The translations under genes and the position numbers were made by a program. From contig JAUUDF010000027.1 in assembly GCA_030826885.1 (NCBI GenBank), positions 1 through 37,659 of the forward strand: a stretch of DNA of 37,659 nucleotides, given 5' to 3'. Under the pieces are notes generated by a model that made no database searches, was not told the DNA's origin, and saw only the letters and a list, made by a program, of their open reading frames with translations. The DNA is from Sulfurovum sp. GTDB lineage: Bacteria; Campylobacterota; Campylobacteria; Campylobacterales; Sulfurovaceae. Shown piece after piece: positions 9,418 through 17,802 of this stretch (within the stretch, counting starts at the first letter, position 1; each line of letters opens with the position of its first letter).

Positions 9418-10717
9418 TTTAGCACCACAGATCATGCTGATCACCATTTTAAGTCTGGTAGTCGTCTCGGATGCGCTGGCAAGCCGTCTCAAAATACCTT
9501 CGGTTTTTTTACTGCTTTCGGGCTCTTACCTTGTCTACACTTACTTTAAGGCGGCAGTACCCATCGATATGGTGGAGCATTTCGATACGATCATTCTCTT
9601 TTGTATTCCGCTGATATTTATGGGTGATGCGCTGCATCTGCATTTTTCAGATATCAAAAAGCACGGGTGGAGCATCTTCTATTTGGCAGTGGTGGCAGTA
9701 GCGCTCTCCATCGCTATAGGGGCAAGCCTGTCGTATTTCGGTGTTTTTGCCGGACTGGGCATCGGAGCGTACGTTTCACTCTTTGCAATCAATATGGCGA
9801 CCGATGCGGTGAGTGTGCAGTCGGTACTCTCACGTTTTGAGGGAATCAGCCACGATATCAAAGTGCTTATTGAGGGTGAATCTCTGGGTAACGATGCAAC
9901 GGCGGTTATTGCTTTTTTCTTCATCGGGCTTCCGTGGATGATGCAGGGAGAAATTGATGCGGCACATGCGGCATCTGAAGCGCTGCGAGTGTTTGTTGTG
10001 AGTATGGGAATGGGCCTGGCGCTTGGGTATGCTTTCTATATGCTTATGAAACTCTTTTCCGACAGGCGGGGTGAGTTTTTCGCATTTATTGTCGAGGGGT
10101 ACGCCGCCTACCTTCTGGGAGAGGAGATGCATGTCAGCGGTATTCTGACACTCATTACGGCGATTGTTGCAACCAAAGCGTGGATCGATATGGATATGCA
10201 GACAGAGGAGGAGAGTCTCGGCGGCAGGCGCAAAAGCTTTTTTCGCTCTGTTCGCTTTGCCAATGTACTGGCGACAACCAGAGAACGTCTGGAGTATATC
10301 TACGAGATGGCAAAAGAGTTTGGCTATATCGCGGCGGTCATGATATTTTTCGTGTTGGCCGAGATGGTCGATTTTGGCAAACTCTGGGAGTATCGCAGCG
10401 AGATTCTCATTATGTTTGGAGCAACTACACTCATCCGCGCACTCTCTATGGCAAAATTTCTTTTTTTCGGTAAGACGATCGACTCTATCCGACCGGTTGA
10501 TGCAGAGGGGTGGTTTATCTTGACCTTTTCAGGTATGAAAGGGGCACTTTCTATTATTCTGGTACATATGATTCCGGCTTCTTTCGAGTACAAAGAGCTG
10601 TTTGAAGCGGTAACCACCGGCGTGGTGATTCTTTCCATTTTTGTCTACGGTACTGTACTGTGGAGCTACTTTACCTTCTTTAAAAAGGAGAAAAAGACAA
10701 AGCTTTTTGTGCATTGA
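9410..10717 (+). CDS. CPA1-family Na+/H+ (cation/proton) antiporter
   Basis: The 435-residue protein is almost entirely hydrophobic, with about 11-12 membrane segments. It carries the CPA1 signature EGESLGNDATAVIAFF (around residues 161-176), where the Asn-Asp pair is the cation/proton site, and NMATDAVSVQSVL in the preceding helix. A basic, charged loop (about residues 260-290) separates the two halves. It exchanges Na+ or K+ for protons across the inner membrane for pH and ion homeostasis; ion specificity cannot be read from sequence. It is the last gene of the operon, and a terminator overlaps its 3' end. Confidence 0.9.
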   Translation: MHSLAPQIMLITILSLVVVSDALASRLKIPSVFLLLSGSYLVYTYFKAAVPIDMVEHFDTIILFCIPLIFMGDALHLHFSDIKKHGWSIFYLAVVAVALSIAIGASLSYFGVFAGLGIGAYVSLFAINMATDAVSVQSVLSRFEGISHDIKVLIEGESLGNDATAVIAFFFIGLPWMMQGEIDAAHAASEALRVFVVSMGMGLALGYAFYMLMKLFSDRRGEFFAFIVEGYAAYLLGEEMHVSGILTLITAIVATKAWIDMDMQTEEESLGGRRKSFFRSVRFANVLATTRERLEYIYEMAKEFGYIAAVMIFFVLAEMVDFGKLWEYRSEILIMFGATTLIRALSMAKFLFFGKTIDSIRPVDAEGWFILTFSGMKGALSIILVHMIPASFEYKELFEAVTTGVVILSIFVYGTVLWSYFTFFKKEKKTKLFVH

Positions 10718-10736
10718 CCGTTTGGCTTTGTTTTTT
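10697..10736 (+). terminator. terminator of the alaS-antiporter operon
   Basis: ACAAAGC (10697-10703, inside the last codons) pairs exactly with GCTTTGT (10725-10731), followed by a further T run to 10736. The A-rich left flank can extend pairing to about 12 bp. The 21-nt loop contains the stop codon. Confidence 0.6.
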
Positions 10737-10815
10737 GGATCCGGCTCTTTTTGCTTCGAATATTATTTGAGTTCGCTGGTTTTAGTGTACTTATGGCACC
10801 TATTGGTTAACTTTT

Positions 10816-10904
10816 TATAATACAAAAGTCTATTGGTCAAAGGTAAAATGATGAAGGAAAAGCATAGAGAGGTTTCCGAGCCGAAGCCCGGGAAGAGGTA
10901 TTAG
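10816..10904 (+). other. possible short transcript or 18-codon ORF antisense to the glnA end
   Basis: The gap between the antiporter terminator and glnA holds a TATAAT box (10816-10821), an AAAGG site (10839-10843), and a short frame starting ATG ATG at 10848 and ending TAG at 10902-10904. It would encode 18 residues, mostly charged. The frame overlaps the last bases of glnA on the opposite strand and contains the sequence of the glnA hairpin. It may be a small RNA, a small peptide, or nothing; there is no further support. The direct repeat CTATTGGT occurs on both sides of the TATAAT. Confidence 0.2.
10876..10891 (-). terminator. glnA: UUCG-capped hairpin after glnA
   Basis: On the minus strand, CCGGGC-TTCG-GCTCGG forms a 6-bp stem with one G-U pair and a very stable UUCG tetraloop, beginning 10 nt after the glnA stop. 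There is no T run right after it, so it may end transcription inefficiently or protect the 3' end. Confidence 0.45.
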
Positions 10905-12331
10905 CAAGAGTATGTTGACTTGAACTCGAATGCTGTCGGACGGGACTCGTCAGGCCATACCTGTGTTTCAAATTTGTAGTGCTGGTAGGTATCGATAAAT
11001 TCTGGTGTAAATACCGGCTGCAGGAACTTGTTGTCGCCAATAAGACCTTCAAGAGATTCACGCAGTGTATGCGGCATTTGAGGAATACCTTTTTCACGGA
11101 TCTCGCCAAGAGAGAGCTCGAAGAGATCTTCATCCATCGGACCGACCGGTACAATCTTGTTTTTGATACCGTCAAGCCCTGCCATCATCATTGCGGCAAA
11201 GGCAAGGTATGGACATGCAGTTGAGTCAGGGAAACGCATTTCGATACGGGTCGCTTTCTCTCCCGCACCATAAGGAATACGGCAGGAAGCCGATCTGTTT
11301 TGGCTGGAGTACGTCAGAATGGATGGAGCCTCAAATCCGGGGATAAGTCTTTTGTAGGAGTTGGTGCTTGGGTTTGTAAAGGATGCTACGGCCGGTGCAT
11401 GTTTGAAGATACCGCCTATATAGTGAATCGCCATTTCCGAGAGGTTACCGTAGTTACCTTCTTTAAAGAAGAGGTTTTTACCCTCTTTCCAGAGTGACTG
11501 GTGCACATGCATACCGTTACCGTTGTCTCCAAAGAGCGGTTTTGGCATGAATGTAGCAGTTTTGCCATTGAGGTGTGCGACCATTTTAACGACATATTTG
11601 TATTTCTGTACATTGTCCGCCGCACCGATGATGTCGGAGAATACGATACCGATCTCACCCTGTCCCTGAGCCACCTCGTGGTGACCGAGAACCACTTCCA
11701 GACCTACCTCTTCGAGAAGAAGCATCATCTCCGCTCTGAGGTCTACCATAGAGTCAGTCGGCTGAACCGGGAAGTAACCGCCTTTTGTTCTTGGTCTGTG
11801 ACCCATATTGCCATAGTCATCAAATCGTGAAGGATCGTTCCATTCACCCTCGTCCGTGTCAACTCTGTAACCCGATTCATTGATATTGTCAGTGAACTCT
11901 ACATGGTCAAAGATGAAGAATTCATTCTCAGGGCCAAAATAGGCTGCATCGGCAATACCGATCTCTTCAGCATGCTTGAGTGCCTTCTTTGCGATGGATC
12001 TTGGACACTTTTCATAAAGCTCACCTTTGTAGATATCATACACGTCACAGAATACAATGATCGTAGGATCAGCAGTGAACGGGTCAAGAAATGCTGTTGG
12101 CACATCCGGCTTGAGGATCATGTCCGATTTGTTGATTGGCTGCCATGCTTCGATGGAAGAACCGTCAAAAGGGAAACCATTCTCGAGGTTTTCAGCGTTT
12201 ACCGCACTCATTCTGTATGTCAGGTGGTGCCATGCACCTTTGATGTCTGTAAAGCGAAGATCAACGAATTCTACTTCATTCTCCTCACAGTATTTAAAAA
12301 ACTCATCGATGTTGTTGACGAACTTGCCCAT
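10901..12331 (-). CDS. glnA: glutamine synthetase type I
   Basis: GlnA makes glutamine from glutamate, ammonia and ATP and is the main ammonium-assimilating enzyme; it works as a cytoplasmic dodecamer. The 476-residue protein has [11 protein letters not shown] in the N-terminal beta-grasp domain, [10 protein letters not shown] (metal-binding Glu), [24 protein letters not shown], and [11 protein letters not shown] with [14 protein letters not shown] in the catalytic barrel. The adenylylation loop reads DLFELSLGE, so the modified Tyr of GSI-beta enzymes is Phe404 here. A comparable loss was reported for Helicobacter pylori as I recall, so covalent control by GlnE is not expected. The ribosome binding site is AGGAGAA, and a TATAAT box sits about 36 nt upstream of the start. 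Confidence 0.98.
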   Translation of the reverse strand: MGKFVNNIDEFFKYCEENEVEFVDLRFTDIKGAWHHLTYRMSAVNAENLENGFPFDGSSIEAWQPINKSDMILKPDVPTAFLDPFTADPTIIVFCDVYDIYKGELYEKCPRSIAKKALKHAEEIGIADAAYFGPENEFFIFDHVEFTDNINESGYRVDTDEGEWNDPSRFDDYGNMGHRPRTKGGYFPVQPTDSMVDLRAEMMLLLEEVGLEVVLGHHEVAQGQGEIGIVFSDIIGAADNVQKYKYVVKMVAHLNGKTATFMPKPLFGDNGNGMHVHQSLWKEGKNLFFKEGNYGNLSEMAIHYIGGIFKHAPAVASFTNPSTNSYKRLIPGFEAPSILTYSSQNRSASCRIPYGAGEKATRIEMRFPDSTACPYLAFAAMMMAGLDGIKNKIVPVGPMDEDLFELSLGEIREKGIPQMPHTLRESLEGLIGDNKFLQPVFTPEFIDTYQHYKFETQVWPDESRPTAFEFKSTYSC

Positions 12332-12366
12332 GATTGTAATTCTCCTGATTAAAAATTTGTCCCTAC

Positions 12367-12372
12367 ATTATA
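12367..12372 (-). promoter_or_regulatory. glnA: proximal -10 of glnA
   Basis: On the minus strand the sequence GTAGCTATAATGTAGGG contains a consensus TATAAT, giving a leader of about 29 nt before the glnA start. The upstream side is A/T-rich with no clear -35. Confidence 0.55.
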
Positions 12373-12440
12373 GCTACATACATTTAAAATTTTTCCATGG
12401 GGAATGATTAAAAATTAGGCATTTTGGCACAAACACGGAC

Positions 12441-12446
12441 ATTATA
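12441..12446 (-). promoter_or_regulatory. glnA: distal -10 of glnA
   Basis: A second minus-strand TATAAT (context CACCTGTATAATGTCCG) lies about 110 nt before the glnA start. Two promoters are common for glnA genes, but I see no sigma-54 GG-N10-GC element in this gap. Confidence 0.35.
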
Positions 12447-12481
12447 CAGGTGCGTGGTGCATTTTTATTTCGGGATTTGGG

Positions 12482-13270
12482 TTAAAAGACAACACTCTTT
12501 CTTTCCCGGTGGTCGTAGATGCATGCCTGGGTATAGCCAACTTCTCTTGCGAGAGCAACAGCCTCTTCGTAGCCATAACCCACCTGCTCGATCGCATGTG
12601 CATCGGAACTGAAGGTAATGGGAATATCCAGTGTGTATGCCTCTTCAAGGAGCACTTTGGAAGGGTAGGGCTCTCCCACAGGTTTACGCAGTCCCGCTGC
12701 ATTTATCTCGAGTACCATACCGCTTTGTCTGATCGCTTTCAGTGCACTGTATGCCAAAAGGCGGATATCTTTTTTGGGCATGAATTTGAATATTTTGATG
12801 AGGTCAAAGTGACCGACAATGTCGAATTTTCCCGATTTTGCCATTGCTTCTGTCGCTTCGAAGTAGGCTTGCCATATCTCGTCAATATCGCGTGTTTCCC
12901 AGCCGCCGATAAACTCGGGGTTGTCGAAACTCCACTTGTCGATGAAGTGTACCGATCCGATGAGGTAGTCCACATCGGCATTCAGAACCCGCTCATCCAT
13001 ATGCCCGGGAAGCCAGTCTACCTCATACCCCAGGCGAATGTCTATGTCTGCTTTGTAACGTTCCTTCGCCGTGCGTATTTCCTCTTCATAGGTGGACATT
13101 TCATCAAATGAAAGGCGGTACTCCTCGTCAAAGTCCATTGGAGCGTGTTCACTGAATCCGTAAACGTCGATGCCAAGTGCAATGGCACGTTGGATGTATT
13201 CGTCTACCGTGCCTTCGGCGTGGTTGCATCGTGTAGTGTGGTTGTGCAGGTCTATACGTGTTGTTTTCAT
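12482..13270 (-). CDS. PHP-family histidinol-phosphatase-like protein
   Basis: The 262-residue product has all the metal-site motifs of the PHP phosphoesterase fold in order: DLHNHTTRCNHAEGT (residues 7-21), FSEHAPMDFDEEY, GYEVDWLPGH, IGSVHFID, GHFDLIKIF, LEINAAG and FSSDAHAIEQVG. This set matches HisJ/HisK histidinol phosphatases, which make histidinol from its phosphate in histidine synthesis using a trinuclear metal centre. Other PHP enzymes share the motifs, so the substrate is likely rather than certain. No other his gene is nearby. There is no ribosome binding site before the ATG, and a TACAAT box lies so close that the mRNA may be leaderless. Confidence 0.85.
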   Translation of the reverse strand: MKTTRIDLHNHTTRCNHAEGTVDEYIQRAIALGIDVYGFSEHAPMDFDEEYRLSFDEMSTYEEEIRTAKERYKADIDIRLGYEVDWLPGHMDERVLNADVDYLIGSVHFIDKWSFDNPEFIGGWETRDIDEIWQAYFEATEAMAKSGKFDIVGHFDLIKIFKFMPKKDIRLLAYSALKAIRQSGMVLEINAAGLRKPVGEPYPSKVLLEEAYTLDIPITFSSDAHAIEQVGYGYEEAVALAREVGYTQACIYDHRERKSVVF

Positions 13271-13277
13271 AAGAGAG

Positions 13278-13283
13278 ATTGTA
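13278..13283 (-). promoter_or_regulatory. -10 for the PHP gene, possibly leaderless
   Basis: On the minus strand TACAAT ends 7 nt before the ATG at 13270, so the predicted transcript would begin at or next to the A of the start codon. The intervening bases CTCTCTT contain no ribosome binding site, which agrees with leaderless initiation. Confidence 0.4.
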
Positions 13284-13314
13284 GCATAAAACCTGTTCTT
13301 TACTACTAATAGGG

Positions 13315-13320
13315 TAAAAT
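13315..13320 (+). promoter_or_regulatory. -10 for the U32 gene
   Basis: The sequence CTAATAGGGTAAAATAAAG resembles the GGG-TAwAAT promoters seen before rpsP and selD. It gives a leader of about 23 nt. It diverges from the PHP promoter, so this 79-bp gap serves both genes. Confidence 0.45.
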
Positions 13321-13349
13321 AAAGACCATTATTTATATGTAGGAAAGAG

Positions 13350-14690
13350 ATGAGAGAGAATAAAGTAGAACTCCTGGCTCCCGCAGGAAACCTTGAAAAG
13401 ATGAAGATCGCACTAAACTACGGGGCCGATGCCGTGTATGGGGGTACGAGTACCTTTTCGCTGCGTATCCGTTCGGGTAAAGATTTCGATATGGATTCCT
13501 TCAAGGAAGGTATCGACTATGCCCACGAGAGAGGCAAAAAGGTCTATGCCACCGTCAACTCTTTTCCTTTCAACTCTCAGGTAAAGCTCTATGAAAACCA
13601 CATCGCCAAAATAGCCGAGCTGCAGCCCGATGCGCTTATTGTCTCAAGCCCGGGTGTGGTAAAAATCGCGCATCGCATTGCACCGGATATTCCTGTGCAC
13701 CTCTCTACGCAGGCAAATGTGATGAATGCGATGGACGCGGAAGTTTACTATGATCTGGGAGTCAAGCGGATCATCGTTGCACGTGAGATCAGTCTCAAGG
13801 ACTGCGAAGCGATCAAAAACCACCTGCCCGATCTGGAGCTGGAGGTTTTTGTACACGGTTCGATGTGTTTTGCCTACTCCGGACGCTGCCTGATCTCTGC
13901 GCTGCAGACCGGACGTGTTCCCAACCGCGGCAGCTGTGCCAATGATTGCCGTTTCCCCTATGAGATCTATGCGCACAATCCCGAAAGCGGTACAACGTTC
14001 AGGCTTAATGAAGAGGAAGAGGTCGGTACCTATATTATGAATGCCAAAGATATGAACATGGCATCGCATATCGATGAGATCCTAGAGAGCGGAGTGATCG
14101 ATTCACTCAAAATCGAGGGACGTACCAAATCTCCCTATTATGCAGGCGTGGTGACCAAAGCCTACCGCCATGCGATCGATGATTTCTATGCCAATGACTT
14201 TGATGCGAAACGCTACCAGAGAGAGCTGTATACGACACAAAACAGAGGCTTTACCGATGCCTATCTTATCTCCCGTCCTTTTGAACGCAACGATACCGAG
14301 TCGCACGCATTTTCCATCCAGTACGGTACCCATCAGGTAGCGGGACTGGTCAGTGAGGATGGGCTCAGCTGGAAGTGCAAGGACAAAACCTGTGTCGGTG
14401 ACAGCGTGGAGATCGTCCTGCCTGTAGGCGCGAGTGTAGAGCTGGTAGACAATGAGATCGGCCGGATCGATGAGGTAGACGGTCAGTACTGGCTGACTTT
14501 TAAAAAGATAGAAACCGTCGAGGGCAAAGAGCGTGACTGCGTACACAGCGGTTATCTCGAGCCTATCAAGCTGCCGACAAAACTGCCGGGGTACACGATC
14601 CTCAGACGCAAAATCGACGAGGCACTGGAGAAAAAGGGACTCACCGAAGACTCCACACCGATGAAGATGGAGCCCAGATGTGATGGCTGA
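13350..14690 (+). CDS. U32 family protein, TrhP-like (tRNA uridine hydroxylation)
   Basis: U32 proteins were named collagenase-like peptidases, but several are iron-sulfur enzymes; TrhP (YegQ) hydroxylates U34 of tRNA with a prephenate-derived oxygen source. The 446-residue product has the opening LLAPAGNLEKMKIALNYGADAVYGG, the U32 signature EVFVHGSMCFAYSGRCLIS, and four cysteines C173, C180, C196 and C200 that fit a [4Fe-4S] ligand set. The C-terminal part after about residue 330 is a small beta domain typical of the long TrhP form. The ATG at 13350 follows AGGAAAGAG. TrhP is the best match by length and motifs; a peptidase role is unlikely but cannot be excluded by eye. Confidence 0.85.
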   Translation: MRENKVELLAPAGNLEKMKIALNYGADAVYGGTSTFSLRIRSGKDFDMDSFKEGIDYAHERGKKVYATVNSFPFNSQVKLYENHIAKIAELQPDALIVSSPGVVKIAHRIAPDIPVHLSTQANVMNAMDAEVYYDLGVKRIIVAREISLKDCEAIKNHLPDLELEVFVHGSMCFAYSGRCLISALQTGRVPNRGSCANDCRFPYEIYAHNPESGTTFRLNEEEEVGTYIMNAKDMNMASHIDEILESGVIDSLKIEGRTKSPYYAGVVTKAYRHAIDDFYANDFDAKRYQRELYTTQNRGFTDAYLISRPFERNDTESHAFSIQYGTHQVAGLVSEDGLSWKCKDKTCVGDSVEIVLPVGASVELVDNEIGRIDEVDGQYWLTFKKIETVEGKERDCVHSGYLEPIKLPTKLPGYTILRRKIDEALEKKGLTEDSTPMKMEPRCDG

Positions 14691-14700
14691 GGCCTTCACA

Positions 14701-14747
14701 GGAGTATATACATGAATCCAGCCACATTGGGTTGATGTATCTACTCT
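14701..14747 (+). repeat. 47-nt imperfect palindrome upstream of purE
   Basis: Left-arm segments GGAGTA, ATACAT and AATCCA pair with right-arm TGGGTT, ATGTAT and TACTCT around the loop GCCACAT, interrupted by a T/C and a G/G mismatch and using two G-U pairs. No T run follows on either strand, so it is not a classical terminator. It lies between the U32 stop and the purE ribosome binding site, and could be a cis-acting RNA structure or a small repeat. Confidence 0.55.
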
Positions 14748-14773
14748 GGTATTTATAAAAAAAAGGAAGCAAA

Positions 14774-15268
14774 ATGAAATTTGTATCGATCATCATGGGA
14801 AGTAAGAGTGACTATGCCATTATGGAAGAGTGTGCAAAGACACTGGAAAAATTCGGCGTACCCTATGAGCTGATCATCTCATCAGCACACAGAAGTCCGG
14901 AGCGTACCAAAAAGTATATCGAAGATGCAGAAGCCAAAGGGGCTAAGGTCTTCATTGCTGCTGCGGGGATGGCAGCACACCTCGCGGGTGCGGTAGCGGC
15001 CGGTACGACCAAACCGGTACTGGGAGTTCCAATGGAGAGCGGCCCGCTTAAAGGGGAAGATGCCCTGCTGAGTACGGTGATGATGCCTGCAGGGATGCCG
15101 GTAGGTACACTGGCAATCGGCAAAGCGGGAGCGGTCAATGCCGCCTATCTTGCGATCCAGATCATGGCGCTGCAGGATGACGAACTGCGTGTGAAACTGC
15201 AGGAAGACCGCATTTCCAAAGCGAAAAAGGTGGAGCTTGACTCCTCCGAGATCGAAGTACGCCTGTAA
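14774..15268 (+). CDS. purE: PurE, N5-carboxyaminoimidazole ribonucleotide mutase
   Basis: PurE moves the carboxyl group of N5-CAIR to C4, giving CAIR in de novo purine synthesis. The 164-residue protein is the bacterial class I type: IIMGSKSDYAIMEE phosphate-binding start, catalytic-loop SSAHRSPERT with H39, GMAAHLAGAVAAGTTKPVLGVP and the C-terminal GAVNAAYLAIQI helix. The class I pathway needs PurK as partner, which is not in the window. The ribosome binding site is AAGGAAG. A GGTGCGT palindrome fills the short gap to glyQ. Confidence 0.96.
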   Translation: MKFVSIIMGSKSDYAIMEECAKTLEKFGVPYELIISSAHRSPERTKKYIEDAEAKGAKVFIAAAGMAAHLAGAVAAGTTKPVLGVPMESGPLKGEDALLSTVMMPAGMPVGTLAIGKAGAVNAAYLAIQIMALQDDELRVKLQEDRISKAKKVELDSSEIEVRL

Positions 15269-15276
15269 AACTGTAG

Positions 15277-15294
15277 GGTGCGTAAGCACGCACC
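15277..15294 (+). repeat. GGTGCGTA palindromic repeat, unit 1
   Basis: GGTGCGT (15277-15283) and ACGCACC (15288-15294) form a perfect 7-bp stem around AAGC, preceded by CTGTA. The same core with the same left flank occurs twice at 35016-35089, so it is a dispersed element rather than a gene-specific structure. It sits between purE and glyQ. Confidence 0.65.
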
Positions 15295-15325
15295 GAAAAT
15301 AAACCACATTAAAGAGAAATATAAA

Positions 15326-16231
15326 ATGAATAACGATGCTATAACATTTAGTGAACTGCTGCTAAAACTCCAGCAATTCTGGGCAGAGCAGGGGTGCAAT
15401 ATTGTCCAGCCCTATGACATTCCGGCGGGGGCGGGGACGTTCCACCCGGCAACCCTGCTGCGCAGCCTCGATTCGAAACCGTGGGCGACGGCGTATGTCG
15501 CACCAAGCCGCCGTCCGACAGACGGACGCTATGGGGAGAACCCCAACCGTCTGGGTGCCTACTATCAGTTCCAAGTCCTCATCAAGCCCAGTCCGGACAA
15601 TATTCAGGAGCTCTATCTCCAGTCGCTTGAGTATCTTGGGCTGAATCTCAAAGAGCATGATATCCGCTTTGTCGAAGACAACTGGGAATCACCCACACTG
15701 GGTGCCTGGGGGCTTGGCTGGGAAGTATGGCTGGATGGCATGGAAGTGACACAGTTTACCTATTTTCAGCAGGTCGGCGGCATCGCCTGTGATCCTGTCG
15801 CTGTGGAGATCACCTACGGTACGGAGCGTCTGGCGATGTATCTGCAGGGGGTAGAGAGTGTCTTTGACATTGTCTGGAACCGTAACGGCAGTGAGGTGAC
15901 TACCTATGCAGACGTACACAAAGAGAGTGAGTACGAGTTTAGCAAATACCACTTCGAGGTGGCAACGGTCGAGAAACTTTTCCGACACTTTGACGATGCC
16001 AGCGAAGAGTGTAAACTCTGTCTTGAAAAAGGGCTGCCTCTGCCGGCTTACGACGAGTGTATGAAAGCTTCACACGCATTTAACGTGCTTGATGCCCGAA
16101 AGGCAATCTCCCAGGCACAAAGACAGAACTACATCCTGAAAGTGCGTGAACTCGCTATCGGATGTGCGGAGCTTTACAAGGCGCAGGAAGAGGAGCGTAA
16201 TGCTCGCGTGCGGGGAGCAGAGAGCAAATAG
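15326..16231 (+). CDS. glyQ: glycyl-tRNA synthetase alpha subunit
   Basis: GlyQ is the catalytic subunit of the bacterial alpha2beta2 glycyl-tRNA synthetase. The 301-residue product matches the family length (about 300) and shows [21 protein letters not shown], the class II motif 2 region [29 protein letters not shown] and [20 protein letters not shown]. The ATG at 15326 was chosen over an in-frame ATG at 15278: the later one has an upstream AAAGAG and the normal N-terminus ([12 protein letters not shown]), while the earlier one lies inside the palindromic repeat. The beta subunit gene glyS is not in this window. It begins the conserved run glyQ-Nif3-zinc ribbon-waaA. Confidence 0.97.
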   Translation: MNNDAITFSELLLKLQQFWAEQGCNIVQPYDIPAGAGTFHPATLLRSLDSKPWATAYVAPSRRPTDGRYGENPNRLGAYYQFQVLIKPSPDNIQELYLQSLEYLGLNLKEHDIRFVEDNWESPTLGAWGLGWEVWLDGMEVTQFTYFQQVGGIACDPVAVEITYGTERLAMYLQGVESVFDIVWNRNGSEVTTYADVHKESEYEFSKYHFEVATVEKLFRHFDDASEECKLCLEKGLPLPAYDECMKASHAFNVLDARKAISQAQRQNYILKVRELAIGCAELYKAQEEERNARVRGAESK

Positions 16232-16243
16232 CAGGAAGCAGAT

Positions 16244-16987
16244 ATGGTATTGCAGGAAGTATATGATTTTTTAAGCACCATCAGCCCCTTTGAACTGCAG
16301 GAGAAGTGGGACAACTCGGGACTGATTGTCGGTGAAATGAAAAGAGAAGTTTCCAGGATTGTCGTTTCGCTCGATATTGATGAAGTGATGATAGATGAGG
16401 TGCAAGAGGGCACGCTGTTTGTCGTACACCATCCGCTGATTTTTGGCAAACTTGCCGCACTGGACTTCGGCAGCTACCCTGCGAACTTTTTGGAAAAGAT
16501 GATCCTCAAAAAGCAGGCATGCATCGCCATGCATACAAACTTTGACCAGACACATCTCAACCGCTATGTCTTTGAGAGGGTACTGGGATTCAGGCTGGAT
16601 CGGCAGGAACCCTTTTTGTGCTATACAGAAGGCTCCTGGGGAAAAGAGGAACTGTATGAACTTCTGAAAGAAAAGTTGGGACTTGCCTGCATCAGAAGTG
16701 TCTCCCCCAAAGAGCAGATAGGTTCTATCGCTCTGTGCACCGGAGCGGGGGCTTCGTTGATGGATGAAGTCAAAGCGGACTGTTTTTTGACAGGGGACAT
16801 CAAGTACCACGATGCGATGAAAGCGGAGAGTCTTGGGCTGATGATGGTAGACATCGGTCATTATGAGAGTGAACGCTTTTTTGCGGAGGCAATGCTGGAT
16901 GAATTGAAAGTTTTACCTATTTTGGCTATAATTGCGAATTCTAAAAACCCGTTTCATTTTGAAACACTTCCAAACGAAGCGGTCTAA
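16244..16987 (+). CDS. Nif3-like dinuclear metal protein (DUF34)
   Basis: The 247-residue product carries the metal ligands of the Nif3/DUF34 fold: HHP (H62-H63-P64), HTNFD (residues 97-101) and the C-terminal GHYESE. It lacks the central insert of the longer YqfO form, so it is the short bacterial type that forms a toroidal hexamer. It is often annotated as GTP cyclohydrolase 1 type 2 homologue. The biochemical role is not settled; metal chaperone or hydrolase are the proposals. It follows glyQ by 12 bases, as in C. jejuni. Confidence 0.9.
   Translation: MVLQEVYDFLSTISPFELQEKWDNSGLIVGEMKREVSRIVVSLDIDEVMIDEVQEGTLFVVHHPLIFGKLAALDFGSYPANFLEKMILKKQACIAMHTNFDQTHLNRYVFERVLGFRLDRQEPFLCYTEGSWGKEELYELLKEKLGLACIRSVSPKEQIGSIALCTGAGASLMDEVKADCFLTGDIKYHDAMKAESLGLMMVDIGHYESERFFAEAMLDELKVLPILAIIANSKNPFHFETLPNEAV
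16920..16932 (+). promoter_or_regulatory. internal promoter before the zinc-ribbon gene
   Basis: TTTTGGCTATAATTGCG inside the 3' end of the Nif3-like gene is a close match to the extended -10 seen elsewhere in the window (TTTGGnTAwAATcgc). It would give a leader of about 80 nt to the gene at 17020. Confidence 0.5.
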
Positions 16988-17019
16988 CGTCTCAAAACGC
17001 TTAACACAAGGATAAGAGA

Positions 17020-17739
17020 GTGAACAAACATTTACATGAACTCATAGAGCTTTCAAAGATCGATCAGGCGATTGACAGCTATACACCACAGCTTGAAGCT
17101 GCCGACAAAAAAGTCGCGAAAGTACAGAAAAAGATTGATGCACTTCAGGGTGAGATCGATGGGCTGAACAAAGATATTACGGACAATGATGAGAAGATCA
17201 AAGCATTTGAAGAGCAGCTGAGCGTACTGAACCAGCAGCTTGCGGACAATGCAAAAAAAGCGAAGGAGATCTCTACTGAAAAGGAGATGAAAGCGCTTTC
17301 TCTTGAAGAGGACATCGCCAAAGAGAAGATGACCTTTGCCAATGAAGAGATTGAAAGACTTCAGAGTGTGAACGAAACAAAAAAGGCACTGCTTGAAGAG
17401 GCGAATGAAAAGCTCGAGGAACTGATGGCGACTTTTAACAGTGTCAACGAAGAGGTTTCGGCTGAAAAGGCGGAGATCGAAAAAGCCAAAGCGGAACTTT
17501 TCGCCAAACGACAGGAGCTGAGCCAGAAGATCGAGCAGAAGGTACTCTCTTTTTATGAGAAGATCCGTGTCTGGGCAGGCAATACAGCGGTTGTACCCGT
17601 GAAGAAGCAGGCATGCTACGGCTGTTACATGAAGCTCAACGACAAAACCTATGCCGAAGTGATCAAGGGCGAAGAGATTGTCAACTGTCCTCACTGCGGG
17701 CGTATTTTGTATATTGAACGTGTGACGGAAGAGGCATAA
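17020..17739 (+). CDS. coiled-coil protein with C4 zinc ribbon
   Basis: Residues about 25-180 of this 239-residue protein are a long charged coiled coil with heptad character. The C-terminus is a zinc ribbon with C199-x-x-C202 (CYGCYM) and C223-x-x-C226 (CPHCGR). This is the CT398/zf-RING_7 type, present next to the Nif3-like gene in C. jejuni as I recall. The coil-plus-ribbon layout suggests a binding or scaffold protein, perhaps for nucleic acids; the function is unknown. The start is GTG at 17020, after AAGGATAAGAG. Confidence 0.88.
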   Translation: MNKHLHELIELSKIDQAIDSYTPQLEAADKKVAKVQKKIDALQGEIDGLNKDITDNDEKIKAFEEQLSVLNQQLADNAKKAKEISTEKEMKALSLEEDIAKEKMTFANEEIERLQSVNETKKALLEEANEKLEELMATFNSVNEEVSAEKAEIEKAKAELFAKRQELSQKIEQKVLSFYEKIRVWAGNTAVVPVKKQACYGCYMKLNDKTYAEVIKGEEIVNCPHCGRILYIERVTEEA

Positions 17740-17802
17740 AAGCGTTTGGCGCTAAGCGCTGACGTTTGGAAAAAGGGATATATTCTCCCTTTTGGAGACA
17801 GC

